64,000 nt of DNA from an uncultured Acidilobus sp. JCHS (GCA_000495735.1 AYMD01000009.1:175176-239175), one strand, 5' to 3'; shown: positions 27,024-36,240, counted from the stretch's first letter. Translations and numbers: made by a program. The notes: generated by a model not told the origin, from the letters alone.

Positions 27024-28262
27024 TTAGTGATAACGTCTCTCGAGGCTGATCAAATCGAACTTTATGCCTAGCTGCTTGGCGTATTCGTACGCGGTCCTTA
27101 TCTCCTCATCTGTGGGCCTCCTCGCTATGTCAGAGTACTTGAGGTCGTAGAGAGGGGACGTAGGGTCAGCGTAGGCCTCAGGCCTGTACTGATCCATTAT
27201 GTTCACCCACACGCCTGGGGTATTCTTCGCTATCCACTCAAGGACAGGCTTCGTGTCGCACTCCACGTGGTTAGGCATCACGAGGTGCCTAATTACCATG
27301 TCCTCACCCCAGTCATGGACGAGCTTCAGGTTACGGGTGACCGTCCTCACGTAGAACGGGGTCCTAGCAAGTCTTATTGCGCACTTATCGTTACCGAACT
27401 TGAAGTCGGGGAGCCAGATGTCAACTATGACCCTGAGGAACCTCGTGAACTCAGCGGTCATGTAGAAGTTGCTGTTCCACAGCACTGGGAAGTTCACGAG
27501 CCCCCTGTAGAGGGCGTGGGAGGGCGAGACCGGGTAGTAAAGGAAGTCGCTGTTCGCCTGGACCACTGAGTCCCAGCTGTCAGGCCTGACGTTAAGGCCC
27601 TGCCTGGCAACGACTCTGAGCGCGTCAACTATGGTGTGTATATGCGGCGTCGGCTCGCCCCCAACCAGGTTTATGTTGTGAACGCCCTCAAGCCTCAGCT
27701 TAACCATAGTGAAGGCCAGGTCGTTAGGGGTGAAGACGGCACCGTTGAAGCGGTCCCTCGATATGTCGCTGTTCTGGCAGAAGGCGCACCTCATATTACA
27801 TGACGTGAAGAATATGGTGCCAGAGCCCAGGACTCCCCTGAACACTAGCTCCTCGCCATGATGATGGAAGTACGAAGCGACGCGGGTCGTAGTGTCAAGC
27901 ATACAGGCCCCTAGGAGCTTAGGCCTCGTCCTATCAACCCTGCACTTCCACTCGCAGAAGGTACACCTCTCCAGGGTCTTCCTGGCTATGGCTGACATTA
28001 GGTCTAGGAGGGATCTCTGAGGCCTTTCAAGCTTAGTTATGTCCTCGTCGTTGTACCTGACGTCAGACCACAGCCTTAGGAACTCCTGCTCGGCCCTGAA
28101 GAACCTGGACCAAAGCGCGTCTACGTTATCGTCGTCAGAGAAGTCGACAGGGACCCTATCCGCTATCAGGAACTTCGCCGGCTTCTCATTATCGGCCACC
28201 GCGAAGTACCATGGCAGGTCGTCCTTTAGGTACTTCGAGATCCACAGGTCCTTCAGCGACAA
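27024..28262 (-). CDS. PflX-like radical SAM protein (COG1313)
   Basis: 412 residues. AdoMet-cluster motif CNMRCAFC at 155-162, preceded by CTFCEWKC at 100-107 and a lone Cys at 120, which is the COG1313 pattern. The N-terminal 90 residues have no known motif. The GGEPTPH segment near 200 binds AdoMet. It resembles pyruvate-formate-lyase activating enzymes without an adjacent glycyl radical enzyme, so the substrate is unknown. The hypothetical gene at 28324 precedes it by about 60 bases on the same strand. Confidence 0.82.
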   Translation of the reverse strand: MSLKDLWISKYLKDDLPWYFAVADNEKPAKFLIADRVPVDFSDDDNVDALWSRFFRAEQEFLRLWSDVRYNDEDITKLERPQRSLLDLMSAIARKTLERCTFCEWKCRVDRTRPKLLGACMLDTTTRVASYFHHHGEELVFRGVLGSGTIFFTSCNMRCAFCQNSDISRDRFNGAVFTPNDLAFTMVKLRLEGVHNINLVGGEPTPHIHTIVDALRVVARQGLNVRPDSWDSVVQANSDFLYYPVSPSHALYRGLVNFPVLWNSNFYMTAEFTRFLRVIVDIWLPDFKFGNDKCAIRLARTPFYVRTVTRNLKLVHDWGEDMVIRHLVMPNHVECDTKPVLEWIAKNTPGVWVNIMDQYRPEAYADPTSPLYDLKYSDIARRPTDEEIRTAYEYAKQLGIKFDLISLERRYH

Positions 28263-28323
28263 GCCTCCCTTTCGCTGTTATAAAAAGAAGGAAGGGCTAT
28301 ATTGGCTCCTGGCTAAGGTTCAG

Positions 28324-28953
28324 CTAACCTGGCGGCAACGAGAGCTTGAGGAGCTGGGCGTGCTCGTCGGTTATGTCCTCCTCCTTGTACTTAACGAGCT
28401 CCACGCCGCCTTCCTTGAACTTGACTATGTGGAAGAAGAACTTCTTAGCGTTGGCGTCGGCTGTGAACACCTTTACCTCCTTCAGCGACCCGAGGTACCC
28501 GCTGAGGGATGGGTCGGCAAGAACCGTTGACAGCTGCTTCGTCGCCAGCCACGCCCTGACGTGGATCAGGAGGGACCCCTTAAAGCCCTTGTCCATCAGG
28601 GCCTTGAGCAGCTCGACTGTCATGTTGTTAACGTCGGTCATCCTCTGCTCGCCGCCAAAGGCTATGTAGATGGCCTCGGGATTCCACGAGATCACCTTTT
28701 CAGCTAGGGCTTTCAGGTCCTCCTGGTAGTCGAAGATCATTACCTTGCCAGGCCCGTAGCCGAAAGTCTCTAGGTAGGCCACGGCGGCCGCTGCCGCTAT
28801 GGACTCGCAGACCCTGTCTGGGTAAGTAATTATGGCGACCTTGTTGTACCCCCTGAAGAGCTCCTTGCCAACAAGCCTGCCGGTGAGAGCCCTCAGGTAG
28901 GCCTCCTCCCCTATCGAGAGCCTCCCAGATATCGCCGCCAAGGCGCTCGCCAT
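28324..28953 (-). CDS. Hypothetical protein, alpha/beta fold
   Basis: 209 residues from ATG 28953 (a TTG at 28971 adds six). I do not recognise the family. Alternating strands and helices ([46 protein letters not shown]) suggest a Rossmann-like cytosolic domain. The last 40 residues are charged. It lies upstream of the PflX-like gene on the same strand and may be co-transcribed with it; the divergent partner is L40e. Confidence 0.6.
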   Translation of the reverse strand: MASALAAISGRLSIGEEAYLRALTGRLVGKELFRGYNKVAIITYPDRVCESIAAAAAVAYLETFGYGPGKVMIFDYQEDLKALAEKVISWNPEAIYIAFGGEQRMTDVNNMTVELLKALMDKGFKGSLLIHVRAWLATKQLSTVLADPSLSGYLGSLKEVKVFTADANAKKFFFHIVKFKEGGVELVKYKEEDITDEHAQLLKLSLPPG

Positions 28954-29048
28954 GCTTAGAACCTTTTTCAAGCATAAAAGTTTTCCTTATAAGAAACTCT
29001 TTAAGAAGGCTTTTAAGGGGTTGCGTCAATGCGATAAGGGGCCTGACG

Positions 29049-29222
29049 ATGCCTGTCACGGACCCTGAGCTGGTTAAGATAGTTCAGGAGAGGGTGTTCA
29101 ACGTGCTAATATGCCGCAAGTGTGGAGCCCATAACCCGCCTGGAGCCACGAAGTGCAGAAGGTGTCATAGTAAGGACCTCAGGCCGAAGAGGAAGGAGCT
29201 GGCCAAGATCAAGGCGGCCTGA
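29049..29222 (+). CDS. rpl40e: 50S ribosomal protein L40e
   Basis: 57 residues. A zinc ribbon is formed by [18 protein letters not shown] (C-x2-C and C-x2-C), with a basic tail [11 protein letters not shown]. This is the normal archaeal length and motif, without the ubiquitin fusion seen in eukaryotes. ATG start at 29049, with a TATA-like GGCTTTTAAGG near 29009-29019. Bases 29223-29416 after it hold no gene that I can see. Confidence 0.92.
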   Translation: MPVTDPELVKIVQERVFNVLICRKCGAHNPPGATKCRRCHSKDLRPKRKELAKIKAA

Positions 29223-29416
29223 GGTCAATGCCTTTTCCTTACCAGGCGCCTTTAGGCTCCCCCACTTACAAGCAACACTATGGCTAGACTCGGTAAGGCT
29301 CTTCCTTAGCGCGCTCCCTTGCTGGGTGACTTAAAGCCTGAGAAGCCTGTGACCCTGAGGCTGCTCTGCAAAAGGCCTCATGGCACGTTGCCAGTCATGC
29401 GACAAGGTAGAACGGC

Positions 29417-30097
29417 CTAAAGGAGTGTCGCCTCAGCCCCGCTGTTGTCGATACCTGTCACAAAGTAACCCTCGAGTGCCGTTTCACCATGTCCAAGGGC
29501 TACCTCAAGGCCAAGCCTTGCGTCAGTACACCTGCACAGGACGCCCTTAGTTCCACGAGCTGTTAAGGCCTTCGACATGATTTCCAGCAGGCTTGGATGT
29601 GCTAGGTCTTTGTTACCTGAGGGCTTAACAAGAACTAACAAGTAACCAGGAAGCTGCCATCTCGACAGAGCCACGCTGCCCTTCTCAGACCTTTTAGTGA
29701 GGATGGCTCCTCCCAACGATATTGCGTAAGCCAGCCCCTCTAGGGGTAGGACCTCCTTATCCCTTGTCGCAGCTAAAGCGTCCGAAACCGATGTAGATCC
29801 TCCCCTGCATATCCTGGCTGCCAATATGCTTACTGCAACCTTTGCTATTAGCTCTGCGTAAATGTCAAGGCCTTTAGCTCCCTGGAGCTGCCTGGGCACA
29901 TCAATAGTGTAGGAAAACCTTAACTCGCCGCAAGGAGTCATTGCTGACGCTGTGGGGCCCTCAGGCCCTGGAGGGCTTAAGACCCTGACCCTTGGCTCCC
30001 TTAGCGCTAGAAGTAACCCGTAGCCTCCCTCGCCCTCTAGGTGGACCACAAACGGTGATGATATGGAGAGCTCAGTCCAAGAGCCAGAGCCTGACAT
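29417..30097 (-). CDS. Hypothetical protein coupled to S26e
   Basis: About 226 residues. Not recognised with certainty. The N-terminal segment SPFVVHLEGEGGYGLLLALREP and a later SLGGAIL recall the first strands of GHMP kinases or beta-RFAP synthase, but the Gly-rich ATP-binding loop is not evident, so this is weak. Its ATG overlaps the S26e stop (TGATG), so it is translationally coupled to a ribosomal protein gene. Confidence 0.5.
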   Translation of the reverse strand: MSGSGSWTELSISSPFVVHLEGEGGYGLLLALREPRVRVLSPPGPEGPTASAMTPCGELRFSYTIDVPRQLQGAKGLDIYAELIAKVAVSILAARICRGGSTSVSDALAATRDKEVLPLEGLAYAISLGGAILTKRSEKGSVALSRWQLPGYLLVLVKPSGNKDLAHPSLLEIMSKALTARGTKGVLCRCTDARLGLEVALGHGETALEGYFVTGIDNSGAEATLL

Positions 30098-30384
30098 CAA
30101 ATTATGTTCACTTTGGGCTTACGCTCCTCCTCAGCCCTTATCTTGACGAGCCCATAGTGTATTGCACAGCTTATGCAGTAGCACTTGGTTACAGGGTAGC
30201 GGGGTATTATGGCCCCCTTCTTCTCTAGCTCAGCTGCCAGCTGGGGGTCCACAGGGCTGTACGTACGTGTCACGCAGATGGCCTTGTCCTCTGGGACCAG
30301 CCTTCCGCAGTTGTCGCACTGTATGACCCTGGCCTTGCCCTTGTCGCCCTTCCTTCTTCCTCTGCTCTCACGCTTCTTGGGCAT
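30097..30384 (-). CDS. rps26e: 30S ribosomal protein S26e
   Basis: 95 residues from the ATG at 30382-30384. An in-frame start six codons upstream exists, but the family begins MPKKRESRGRRKGDKG. Zinc site CDNCG near 24-28 and CYCISCAIHYG near 68-78; the SPVDPQLA segment is also typical. It binds at the mRNA exit region of the small subunit. The stop overlaps the start of the next gene. Confidence 0.94.
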   Translation of the reverse strand: MPKKRESRGRRKGDKGKARVIQCDNCGRLVPEDKAICVTRTYSPVDPQLAAELEKKGAIIPRYPVTKCYCISCAIHYGLVKIRAEEERKPKVNII

Positions 30385-30625
30385 GCTTGTCGCCTCTAGC
30401 ATGCCTTAGTCCTAACTTTATAAATTTAAGGCCCTTCAAGGCGCAAGGCGGAGGAATTCAGTTCTCACAGAGGCTCACGTGATCTACTTTCATCGCCTCA
30501 TCCTTATCCCCCTACGTCTAATTCAGGGTTTCATTGGGCTTAGGGGGCGTTCAGAGTCACTCCAGGAGCCCCGCATCTCGAGTACTCTATCACATACTTC
30601 TTGTGCACGTTGATTGTAGTAACAA

Positions 30626-30634
30626 CTTATAAAC
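30626..30634 (+). promoter_or_regulatory. TATA box of the LX-pfdA-ftsY operon
   Basis: CTTATAAAC about 45 bases before the LX ATG at 30677, followed by a GGCGGAG ribosome-binding site; it predicts a leader of about 20 bases. The rest of 30403-30620 shows no gene. Confidence 0.55.
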
Positions 30635-30676
30635 CTATATGAGGACCGAAACAGTTACAGGACGGCGGAGAAAGCC

Positions 30677-30940
30677 ATGGGGGAGGCTGAAATCAAGGTA
30701 TTTGAGATAAAGGGGCTGATGATGCTTTCGCACGACAGCTTTCCAACGTGGCATAAGTTCACCGTTTACGTAAGGGCCCTCAGGGAGCAGGACGCCTTAG
30801 AGAAGGTCTTTTCGGAGCTGGGAAGTCGCCATAAGCTCAAGAGAAAACACATAAGGATAGAGTACATCAGGGCAGTTAGCCCTGAGGAAGTTGACGACGC
30901 GAGGGTGCTGGCGCTTTCGCAGGCTACAAGGGTGAGTTAA
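30677..30940 (+). CDS. rpl18a: 50S ribosomal protein LX (L18Ae/L20a)
   Basis: 87 residues. Family features: KVFEIKG near the start, FTVYVRALREQDALEKVFSELGS in the centre (read in parts) and KRKHIRIEYI. It is the first gene of the classic archaeal LX-prefoldin alpha-FtsY operon. The stop abuts the TTG start of pfdA directly. Confidence 0.93.
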   Translation: MGEAEIKVFEIKGLMMLSHDSFPTWHKFTVYVRALREQDALEKVFSELGSRHKLKRKHIRIEYIRAVSPEEVDDARVLALSQATRVS

Positions 30941-31402
30941 TTGTCCGAGAGCTCCAGAGGCAGAGCCGTGACGCTTGACGAGCTGGTTGCCCAGCTGGAC
31001 ATAATCAGGGCTGAGGCCGCCAGGCTTAGGGACCTCCTGAACCAGCTGATGACAGAGAGGGACCTCATAGTGAGGGCTAAGGAAGGCATAGACGCCATGA
31101 TCAGGTCTAACCCAGACAGCCCTATACTCTTCCCGCTTTCGACAGGTCTTGTCGCGCTTGTAGAGGCGAAGCCAGAGTCCAGGAACAAAGTCATAGTGCA
31201 CCTCGGGGCTGAAGTCTATGCAAAGGTCGACGCCTCAGAGGGCCTGAAGCTCCTGGCCGAGGAAGAAGGGGAGATAAACAAAGCCATAAATGAAGTTGCT
31301 AAGCGGTTAAGCGAGGTTGAAAGCCTGCAGAGCCAATACGAGTCTGTCATACAACAGGCCTTGGCAGCAGCGCAGGCCCGACAGAGAGCCCAGGGTAAGT
31401 AA
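30941..31402 (+). CDS. pfdA: Prefoldin subunit alpha
   Basis: 153 residues. Two long coiled-coil helices (about 10-60 and 105-150) flank a beta-hairpin region LFPLSTGLVALVEA ... VIVHLGAEVYAKV, the prefoldin-alpha double hairpin. Two alpha and four beta subunits form the jellyfish-shaped chaperone that hands substrates to the thermosome. TTG start immediately after LX; ftsY follows 2 bases later. Confidence 0.93.
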   Translation: MSESSRGRAVTLDELVAQLDIIRAEAARLRDLLNQLMTERDLIVRAKEGIDAMIRSNPDSPILFPLSTGLVALVEAKPESRNKVIVHLGAEVYAKVDASEGLKLLAEEEGEINKAINEVAKRLSEVESLQSQYESVIQQALAAAQARQRAQGK

Positions 31403-31404
31403 AG

Positions 31405-32325
31405 GTGTTCGATAAGTTCAAGGAGGCTCTGGGCAGGTTCGTCTCTAATGTCAAGGAGAAGATAGAAACTAAGGAGGTTAAGCCAGAGGACCTCGAGGGT
31501 CCACTCGAAGAGCTGGTCCTTGGGCTAGTGGACGCTGGCGTGGCCTATGACGCTGCCGCTTCAATAGCCGAGTCGCTCAAGAAAGGCCTTATTGGCAAGC
31601 GGGTGTCCAGGGGTTCCAATGCTGAGGACCTGGTTAAGGAGGCCCTCCAGGAAGCCCTAATTAAAGAGCTGTCCCTGACAGGACCTGACATAGTCTCTGA
31701 GGCGAAGAGCGCCTGCTCCTCAGGCAAGCCCTACGTGATAGCCTTCTTCGGCGTTAACGGCGTTGGCAAGACCACAACGATAGCTAAGGTTGCCAAGTAC
31801 CTGAAGGACCACGGGGTCAGCTGCCTGATAGTGGCCGCTGACACCTTCAGGGCTGGCGCCCAAGAACAGCTTAAGGTCCACGCCGAGAGGCTAGGCGTTC
31901 CGTTTCTCGGAGGCCCTTATGGATCTGACCCGGCCAGCGTGGCCTATAACGCCATAGCGTCTGCCCAGAGAAGGGGGATCTGCGCAGTTCTGCTTGACAC
32001 GGCTGGCAGAATGCACATAGATGTGGACCTGATGAACGAGCTTAAGAAAGTTGTTAAAGTAGCTAAGCCCCACCTAAAGGTTCTCGTCGTGGACTCGCTC
32101 ACAGGAAACGACGCAGTCGAGCAGGCCCGGACGTTTAACGATAACATAGGCGTTGACGCGGTCATAGTCACTAAGGTCGACGCCGATGCGAAGGGCGGAA
32201 CGATAGTCTCCGTTGTCTCTACCATAAAGAGGCCAGTGATATTCGTGGGCATAGGCCAGGGGTATGAGGACCTAGAGAGCCTTGACGTCAAAAAATTCGT
32301 GTCGACGCTGATTAGCGGCCTCTAA
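31405..32325 (+). CDS. ftsY: Signal recognition particle receptor FtsY
   Basis: 306 residues from GTG. N-terminal helical domain (about 1-100), then the SRP GTPase: G1 GVNGVGKTTT near 113-122, DTFRAGAQEQL near 145-155, DTAGR near 195, TKVDADAKGG near 252-261 and GIGQGYEDL. It docks ribosome-SRP complexes on the membrane. The last 4 bases overlap the convergent CBS gene. Confidence 0.96.
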   Translation: MFDKFKEALGRFVSNVKEKIETKEVKPEDLEGPLEELVLGLVDAGVAYDAAASIAESLKKGLIGKRVSRGSNAEDLVKEALQEALIKELSLTGPDIVSEAKSACSSGKPYVIAFFGVNGVGKTTTIAKVAKYLKDHGVSCLIVAADTFRAGAQEQLKVHAERLGVPFLGGPYGSDPASVAYNAIASAQRRGICAVLLDTAGRMHIDVDLMNELKKVVKVAKPHLKVLVVDSLTGNDAVEQARTFNDNIGVDAVIVTKVDADAKGGTIVSVVSTIKRPVIFVGIGQGYEDLESLDVKKFVSTLISGL

Positions 32326-33185
32326 AGCGCCCTTGCCACAAGCGCTACATAATCGTACTTCGTGACTATGCCTACGACCTTGTTTCCCTCGTCAACTACT
32401 GGGATGCACCCTATTCTCTCCTTCGCCATGGTCTTCGCTACATCAGCGGCTTCATCGTTCGGCGAAGCAGTTATGGGGTCCTTCGTCATGATGTCCTCAG
32501 CCGTGGGGACTAGGTAGCTTCTCAGGCTCACTATCTTATCCTTAAGCGCGTCAACAACCTTCCTTCTGAGATACCGGTCCTTACCTCGCGAGGCAAGGAC
32601 CTGCATGGGTATGTAGGCTAAGGCCACGTCCTTCTCCGCGATGACCCCAAGCAGTCTCCCCTCGTCGTCCGTTATAACGACCTTCTTAGCCGGATCCGCT
32701 TCCATTAACTTGATAACATAAAATATAGAGTGCGTTGGCCTGGCCTTCGGGAACTCTGACCTCATTATATCGCTCACCTTGAGCTCTCCTGCGTACTTAT
32801 CTCCATAGGCCCTGACCAGGTCTGTCCTCGTTATGATGCCAACAAGCTTGTCCTCCTTGCCTACAACCGGCAGACCCCCTATCTTGTGCTTGATCATGAG
32901 ATGGGCAGCGGCCTTAATTGACCTAGAGGGGCTTATAGTCACAAGGTCCTTGGACATAGCTTCAGAGACCTTTATCTCGTCCAGCGTCTTAGCGTAGTTG
33001 ACTCCTGTTACGGCCTCCACTACGTCGGCCATAGTAATTATGCCTACGGGCTTCTCTGACCGGTCCACTACAACGAGCCTGCCGACGTCCTTCTTAAACA
33101 TGAGGTTCCTTGCGTAGGCCAAGGTGTCCGTAGGACTGATGACATATACTGGTGAACTCATGTAGCCCGAGACCCTAGGCGCCAT
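32322..33185 (-). CDS. Four-CBS-domain protein (third of three)
   Basis: 287 residues made only of CBS motifs: two Bateman pairs (about 1-125 and 130-287). Repeats of VGIIT/VGIVT at each domain end (for example PVGIITMADVV, LVGIITRTDLVR, VVGIVTKYDYV). Probably binds adenine nucleotides (AMP, ATP or AdoMet-like ligands) as a sensor. No enzyme domain is attached. It is encoded 4 bases after the second CBS gene. Confidence 0.85.
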   Translation of the reverse strand: MAPRVSGYMSSPVYVISPTDTLAYARNLMFKKDVGRLVVVDRSEKPVGIITMADVVEAVTGVNYAKTLDEIKVSEAMSKDLVTISPSRSIKAAAHLMIKHKIGGLPVVGKEDKLVGIITRTDLVRAYGDKYAGELKVSDIMRSEFPKARPTHSIFYVIKLMEADPAKKVVITDDEGRLLGVIAEKDVALAYIPMQVLASRGKDRYLRRKVVDALKDKIVSLRSYLVPTAEDIMTKDPITASPNDEAADVAKTMAKERIGCIPVVDEGNKVVGIVTKYDYVALVARAL

Positions 33186-33189
33186 GTTC

Positions 33190-34182
33190 TCACCTCAGGG
33201 AGAGGGCAAGAAGGACGTCCCTTTCCGTTATTATACCCTTGGCCTCACCGGCCTCGTCAATCACTATAAGGCTGTTAGTGTTAAGCTTGTTCATTAGCTC
33301 TGCCGCGGCGCTGACGTCCTCAGAGTCCTTTATAGTATAGATGTCCTTGGACATCACCTCTGTGACCTTAGTTGAGAGCGCCTCCTCGATGTTACGGCCC
33401 GTTATTACGCTGAAAGCGGTATGGGAGCCGAAGTAGGACACTATGTCGAGCGCGCTCACTACGCCAACTATTGTTCCCTCCTCCCTTGATACCACCGGAA
33501 GCCTCCTAAAGCCGTAAAGCGACATAAGCTGCGCAGCCCTCTTTATGCTATCGTCGCTGTACGTCACGACGAGGTTTGAGGTCATAACATCGGTTACCTT
33601 AATGCTGATCTCCTTGTTCACTAGGTGCCTAACAAGGTCGTGCTCTGTCACAACGCCTTGGGGCAACCCCTGCTTGTCAATAATAGGCAGGAAGCCTATG
33701 CCATTGAGCACCATGACTCTCAAGGCGTCTGTTATCCTGGCGTTGCTTAAGACATAGACTGGCGTTGGGTTCATTATGGACTCTACGGTCTCAGAGTTAA
33801 GCGCTCTATATATGTCACCCCCATGGCGCTCTCGCACAATGTTATAAGAGGAACCTCCAAGGTAACCTATGAAGTCCATCGCCGTGACCGTTCCCTTTAG
33901 CGCGCCCCTAGCGTCAACTACTACGAGGCCACGGACCCTCCTCTTATACATGAGCTCCACAGCGCTGATAATGGGACTAGTGAAAGTTATCGTTACCGGA
34001 GGCCTTGACGCTATAGTCATTATCTCGCCCTCCTTCTCCTTCACCCTCTGGCTCCAGTTCGGCTCGGCGTCAACCCTAAGGTAGCGGTAGACCTCAGCCT
34101 TCCTGACCGAGGGACCGCTCACTATGTTAGCCCTAGGGGAGATCCTTATTGTGGCGCGAGGCCTCTTGCTCATGGGCATCAC
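33190..34182 (-). CDS. Four-CBS-domain protein with basic N-terminal extension (second of three)
   Basis: 330 residues; starts GTG, with ATG at 34179 and 34173 as alternatives. A basic N-terminal stretch of about 55 residues (KRPRATIRISPRANI) precedes four CBS domains with the GLVVVDARG, GVVTEHDLVRHL, GVVSALDIV and GIITERDVLLAL motifs. The basic tail could bind nucleic acid. Its first bases overlap the stop of the upstream CBS gene (GTGATG), so translation is coupled. Confidence 0.85.
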   Translation of the reverse strand: MMPMSKRPRATIRISPRANIVSGPSVRKAEVYRYLRVDAEPNWSQRVKEKEGEIMTIASRPPVTITFTSPIISAVELMYKRRVRGLVVVDARGALKGTVTAMDFIGYLGGSSYNIVRERHGGDIYRALNSETVESIMNPTPVYVLSNARITDALRVMVLNGIGFLPIIDKQGLPQGVVTEHDLVRHLVNKEISIKVTDVMTSNLVVTYSDDSIKRAAQLMSLYGFRRLPVVSREEGTIVGVVSALDIVSYFGSHTAFSVITGRNIEEALSTKVTEVMSKDIYTIKDSEDVSAAAELMNKLNTNSLIVIDEAGEAKGIITERDVLLALSLR

Positions 34183-35024
34183 CTCAGCACCTTAATTACG
34201 TCCTCTCTGTCAACTATACCTATAAGCTTGAGATCCCTCACGCTATTAACAACTGGCACCCTGCCATAGCCCCTTGTAACCATGAGATCTGCTGCATCAA
34301 TGAGCTTCGACCAGGGCAGGACGTAGCTCGGAGGCCTAGTCATAGCGTCTCTGACCCGAGGCCCCTTAGCGGCCCCAGACTCGCTCTCCAGGTGGATCCT
34401 CGTGTAGCCCTTGGCCAAGAGGTCGTACTGTGTTATCATACCTATGAGCCTCCCGTCGCCGTCTATGACGGGTAATCCTGCATACCTAAGCTCGACCATC
34501 TTCCTCCATATCTTCGCGACCGAGTCATCAGCCAGGGCTGACACGGGGTCAGAAGTCATGTAATCACTCACCGTCTTCTCCTTTAAGACCTCGGGGTACT
34601 TCTGAACGAGGACCCTTATTACGTCACCTAATGAGAAGAACCCCAAGAACTTGTCCCCTTCCGTTACGGGGGTCTCCCACATATCGTAGCCTAACATCAT
34701 GTCCAAGGCTCTTGACACTGTTAAGGAAGGCTGAAGGACCAGCGGCGGAGCGACCGCCAGAGACCCCGCTGTGGCCTCGCTCTTTGATGAGGAGACCATA
34801 AGAACATCCCCTCTAGTGATCATGCCAACGAACTTCCCTGTCTCAGCCTTGATTACAGCAATGCTCCTATACCCCTTTTCCCTCATCAACTTCCTAACGA
34901 AGGTCACGCTCGTGTCGTCAGATACCTTAGCTGAGATCGAAGCCTTGTCAAATATACTAGATATAGGGAGCCCCAACAGCTGATTAAGGACCTCCTTCCT
35001 CTGGGTAGGAGCCGTCACAGTCAT
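34179..35024 (-). CDS. Four-CBS-domain protein (first of three)
   Basis: 281 residues: four CBS domains marked by VGMITRGDVLMV, FLGFFSLGDVIRVL, LIGMITQYDLLAKG and LIGIVDREDVIKVL. It is the first gene of a three-gene operon of paralogues, transcribed from upstream of 35024. A ligand-sensing role is inferred; no partner enzyme is next to it. Confidence 0.85.
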   Translation of the reverse strand: MTVTAPTQRKEVLNQLLGLPISSIFDKASISAKVSDDTSVTFVRKLMREKGYRSIAVIKAETGKFVGMITRGDVLMVSSSKSEATAGSLAVAPPLVLQPSLTVSRALDMMLGYDMWETPVTEGDKFLGFFSLGDVIRVLVQKYPEVLKEKTVSDYMTSDPVSALADDSVAKIWRKMVELRYAGLPVIDGDGRLIGMITQYDLLAKGYTRIHLESESGAAKGPRVRDAMTRPPSYVLPWSKLIDAADLMVTRGYGRVPVVNSVRDLKLIGIVDREDVIKVLR

Positions 35025-35418
35025 CTTAAAGCCCTCAGACCCAAAATAAGTTATTGCGTCAGGAAAGATTTAAGTTCTAATGAGATGCAGGCCGTAGTTG
35101 TGGCCTCGCAGAGATAGCTGACCGAATTCAGGCTTTGAGTACCTGAGGAAGCCGTCTAACGTTCTGGACGTTGACGTTATGCGCAGCGTTCTGAGAGCCA
35201 GAGGAGTACAAGCGGGAGGTCCTAAGGACGCGCCTAATGCGCTGCGCCGAGACGATCTATGAGAGTAGGGGCAGACACAGCGTCTACTTAAAGGAGGGAA
35301 GACGTAGCACAGGGACTTAGTCGCCCGCTATAACCTCCCCCTGAGGGCCCTGTGCGGCAATAGGAGCGCTGCCCCAAGCCGCGTGAGGGCCGTGGTTGCC
35401 GTAGATGAGGGCCAACGG
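35025..35418. other. Intergenic region without a clear gene
   Basis: 394 bases between the CBS operon start and the end of the PRTase-type regulator. Stops interrupt all frames. Short coding-like stretches (plus strand, DVDVMRSVLRARG and RALCGNRSAAPSRVRAV) hint at a decayed gene, not identifiable. It shares the 13-mer GCGCTGCCCCAAG (35366-35378) and a following CCGTAGATG (35399-35407) with the hairpin region near 19193-19248. Confidence 0.4.
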
Positions 35419-36240
35419 TTAGCTCTCCTGTCGGGTCTTCTTAACTTCGGGACACAAGTCTTCCTGTCCTTCACAGTACTTAGCCAGCACCAGCACCTTG
35501 ACGTCCGAGCCCGTCTTAGACTTAACCAAGTCCCTTATCTTGGGCTCTGAACCAAAGATCGCCAGAACCCCTGCTATGGAGACCTGCCTCATCTTTACCA
35601 CGTCTATAAGCGCTAAGAGCTGAGAGGCCTTATCTCCATCCACTGATACAAGCAGCGCCCTCCCCCTCCTCTGTATGCACTCCCTCGGGAAGATCAGGGT
35701 ATCATAATAGTCCTGAGACACCTTGTAGCTCTTCACTATTAGGTGCCTTGAGTGCGGCGACCTACTGGCGACGCAGAGCCTAGCGTGAAGGGCGTCGGCC
35801 AGGATAGCGCCGAACGCCGTCGAGTAGCCATCGGGGCCCGTTATTACAACGTTAACCCTGTCCCCTTTAAGGGTGCTGATGACCTTCAGCTCAGCCAACT
35901 CCATGATCCCAGGACTGCTGAGAACCTGCCATGGCTCCTTGCTATCCTTTATAGCCCTCTCAAAGGCCTCGTCTATCAGCTTCTCGTCCTCTATCCTCTG
36001 GAGGAGCCTCTCTGCAGTGACCCTCTCAGGCACGCTCCGCAACGAGACGTACCTCCACAATATTTGGGCTGAGACTCCGAGCCTCTCCTCGAGCTCCTTA
36101 AACGAGTAGAAGTGCTTAAGCGCGTTGAGGACCTTGAACAGCGTGAACTTCAAGTTCCCCTCGCTGTTAGTCAAAGACGGAAGGGCAGAGCCTGATTTCT
36201 CGGTCCCTCCCTTGCTCTGATCCTCAACGGAGGCCTCCAT
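35419..36240 (-). CDS. HTH-phosphoribosyltransferase-type transcriptional regulator
   Basis: 273 residues. An N-terminal helix-turn-helix (about 30-70: FKELEERLGVSAQILWRYVS) is joined to a PRTase-like domain: VNVVITGPDGYSTAFGAILADAL as the first strands, and RGRALLVSVDG near 192-202 where the PRPP loop would be, but its acidic pair is not obvious. The architecture recalls archaeal GfcR-like regulators, in which the PRTase fold senses a sugar phosphate or nucleotide. The target is unknown. Confidence 0.65.
   Translation of the reverse strand: MEASVEDQSKGGTEKSGSALPSLTNSEGNLKFTLFKVLNALKHFYSFKELEERLGVSAQILWRYVSLRSVPERVTAERLLQRIEDEKLIDEAFERAIKDSKEPWQVLSSPGIMELAELKVISTLKGDRVNVVITGPDGYSTAFGAILADALHARLCVASRSPHSRHLIVKSYKVSQDYYDTLIFPRECIQRRGRALLVSVDGDKASQLLALIDVVKMRQVSIAGVLAIFGSEPKIRDLVKSKTGSDVKVLVLAKYCEGQEDLCPEVKKTRQES

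Noticed and set aside
29223..29416. Possible small gene or RNA downstream of L40e
   Set aside because: No frame with a plausible start, no family motif and no C/D or H/ACA boxes seen on either strand.
35083..35130. C/D box sRNA starting at AATGAGA and ending at CTGA
   Set aside because: There is no internal D'/C' pair and the C box is poor; the length is shorter than usual.
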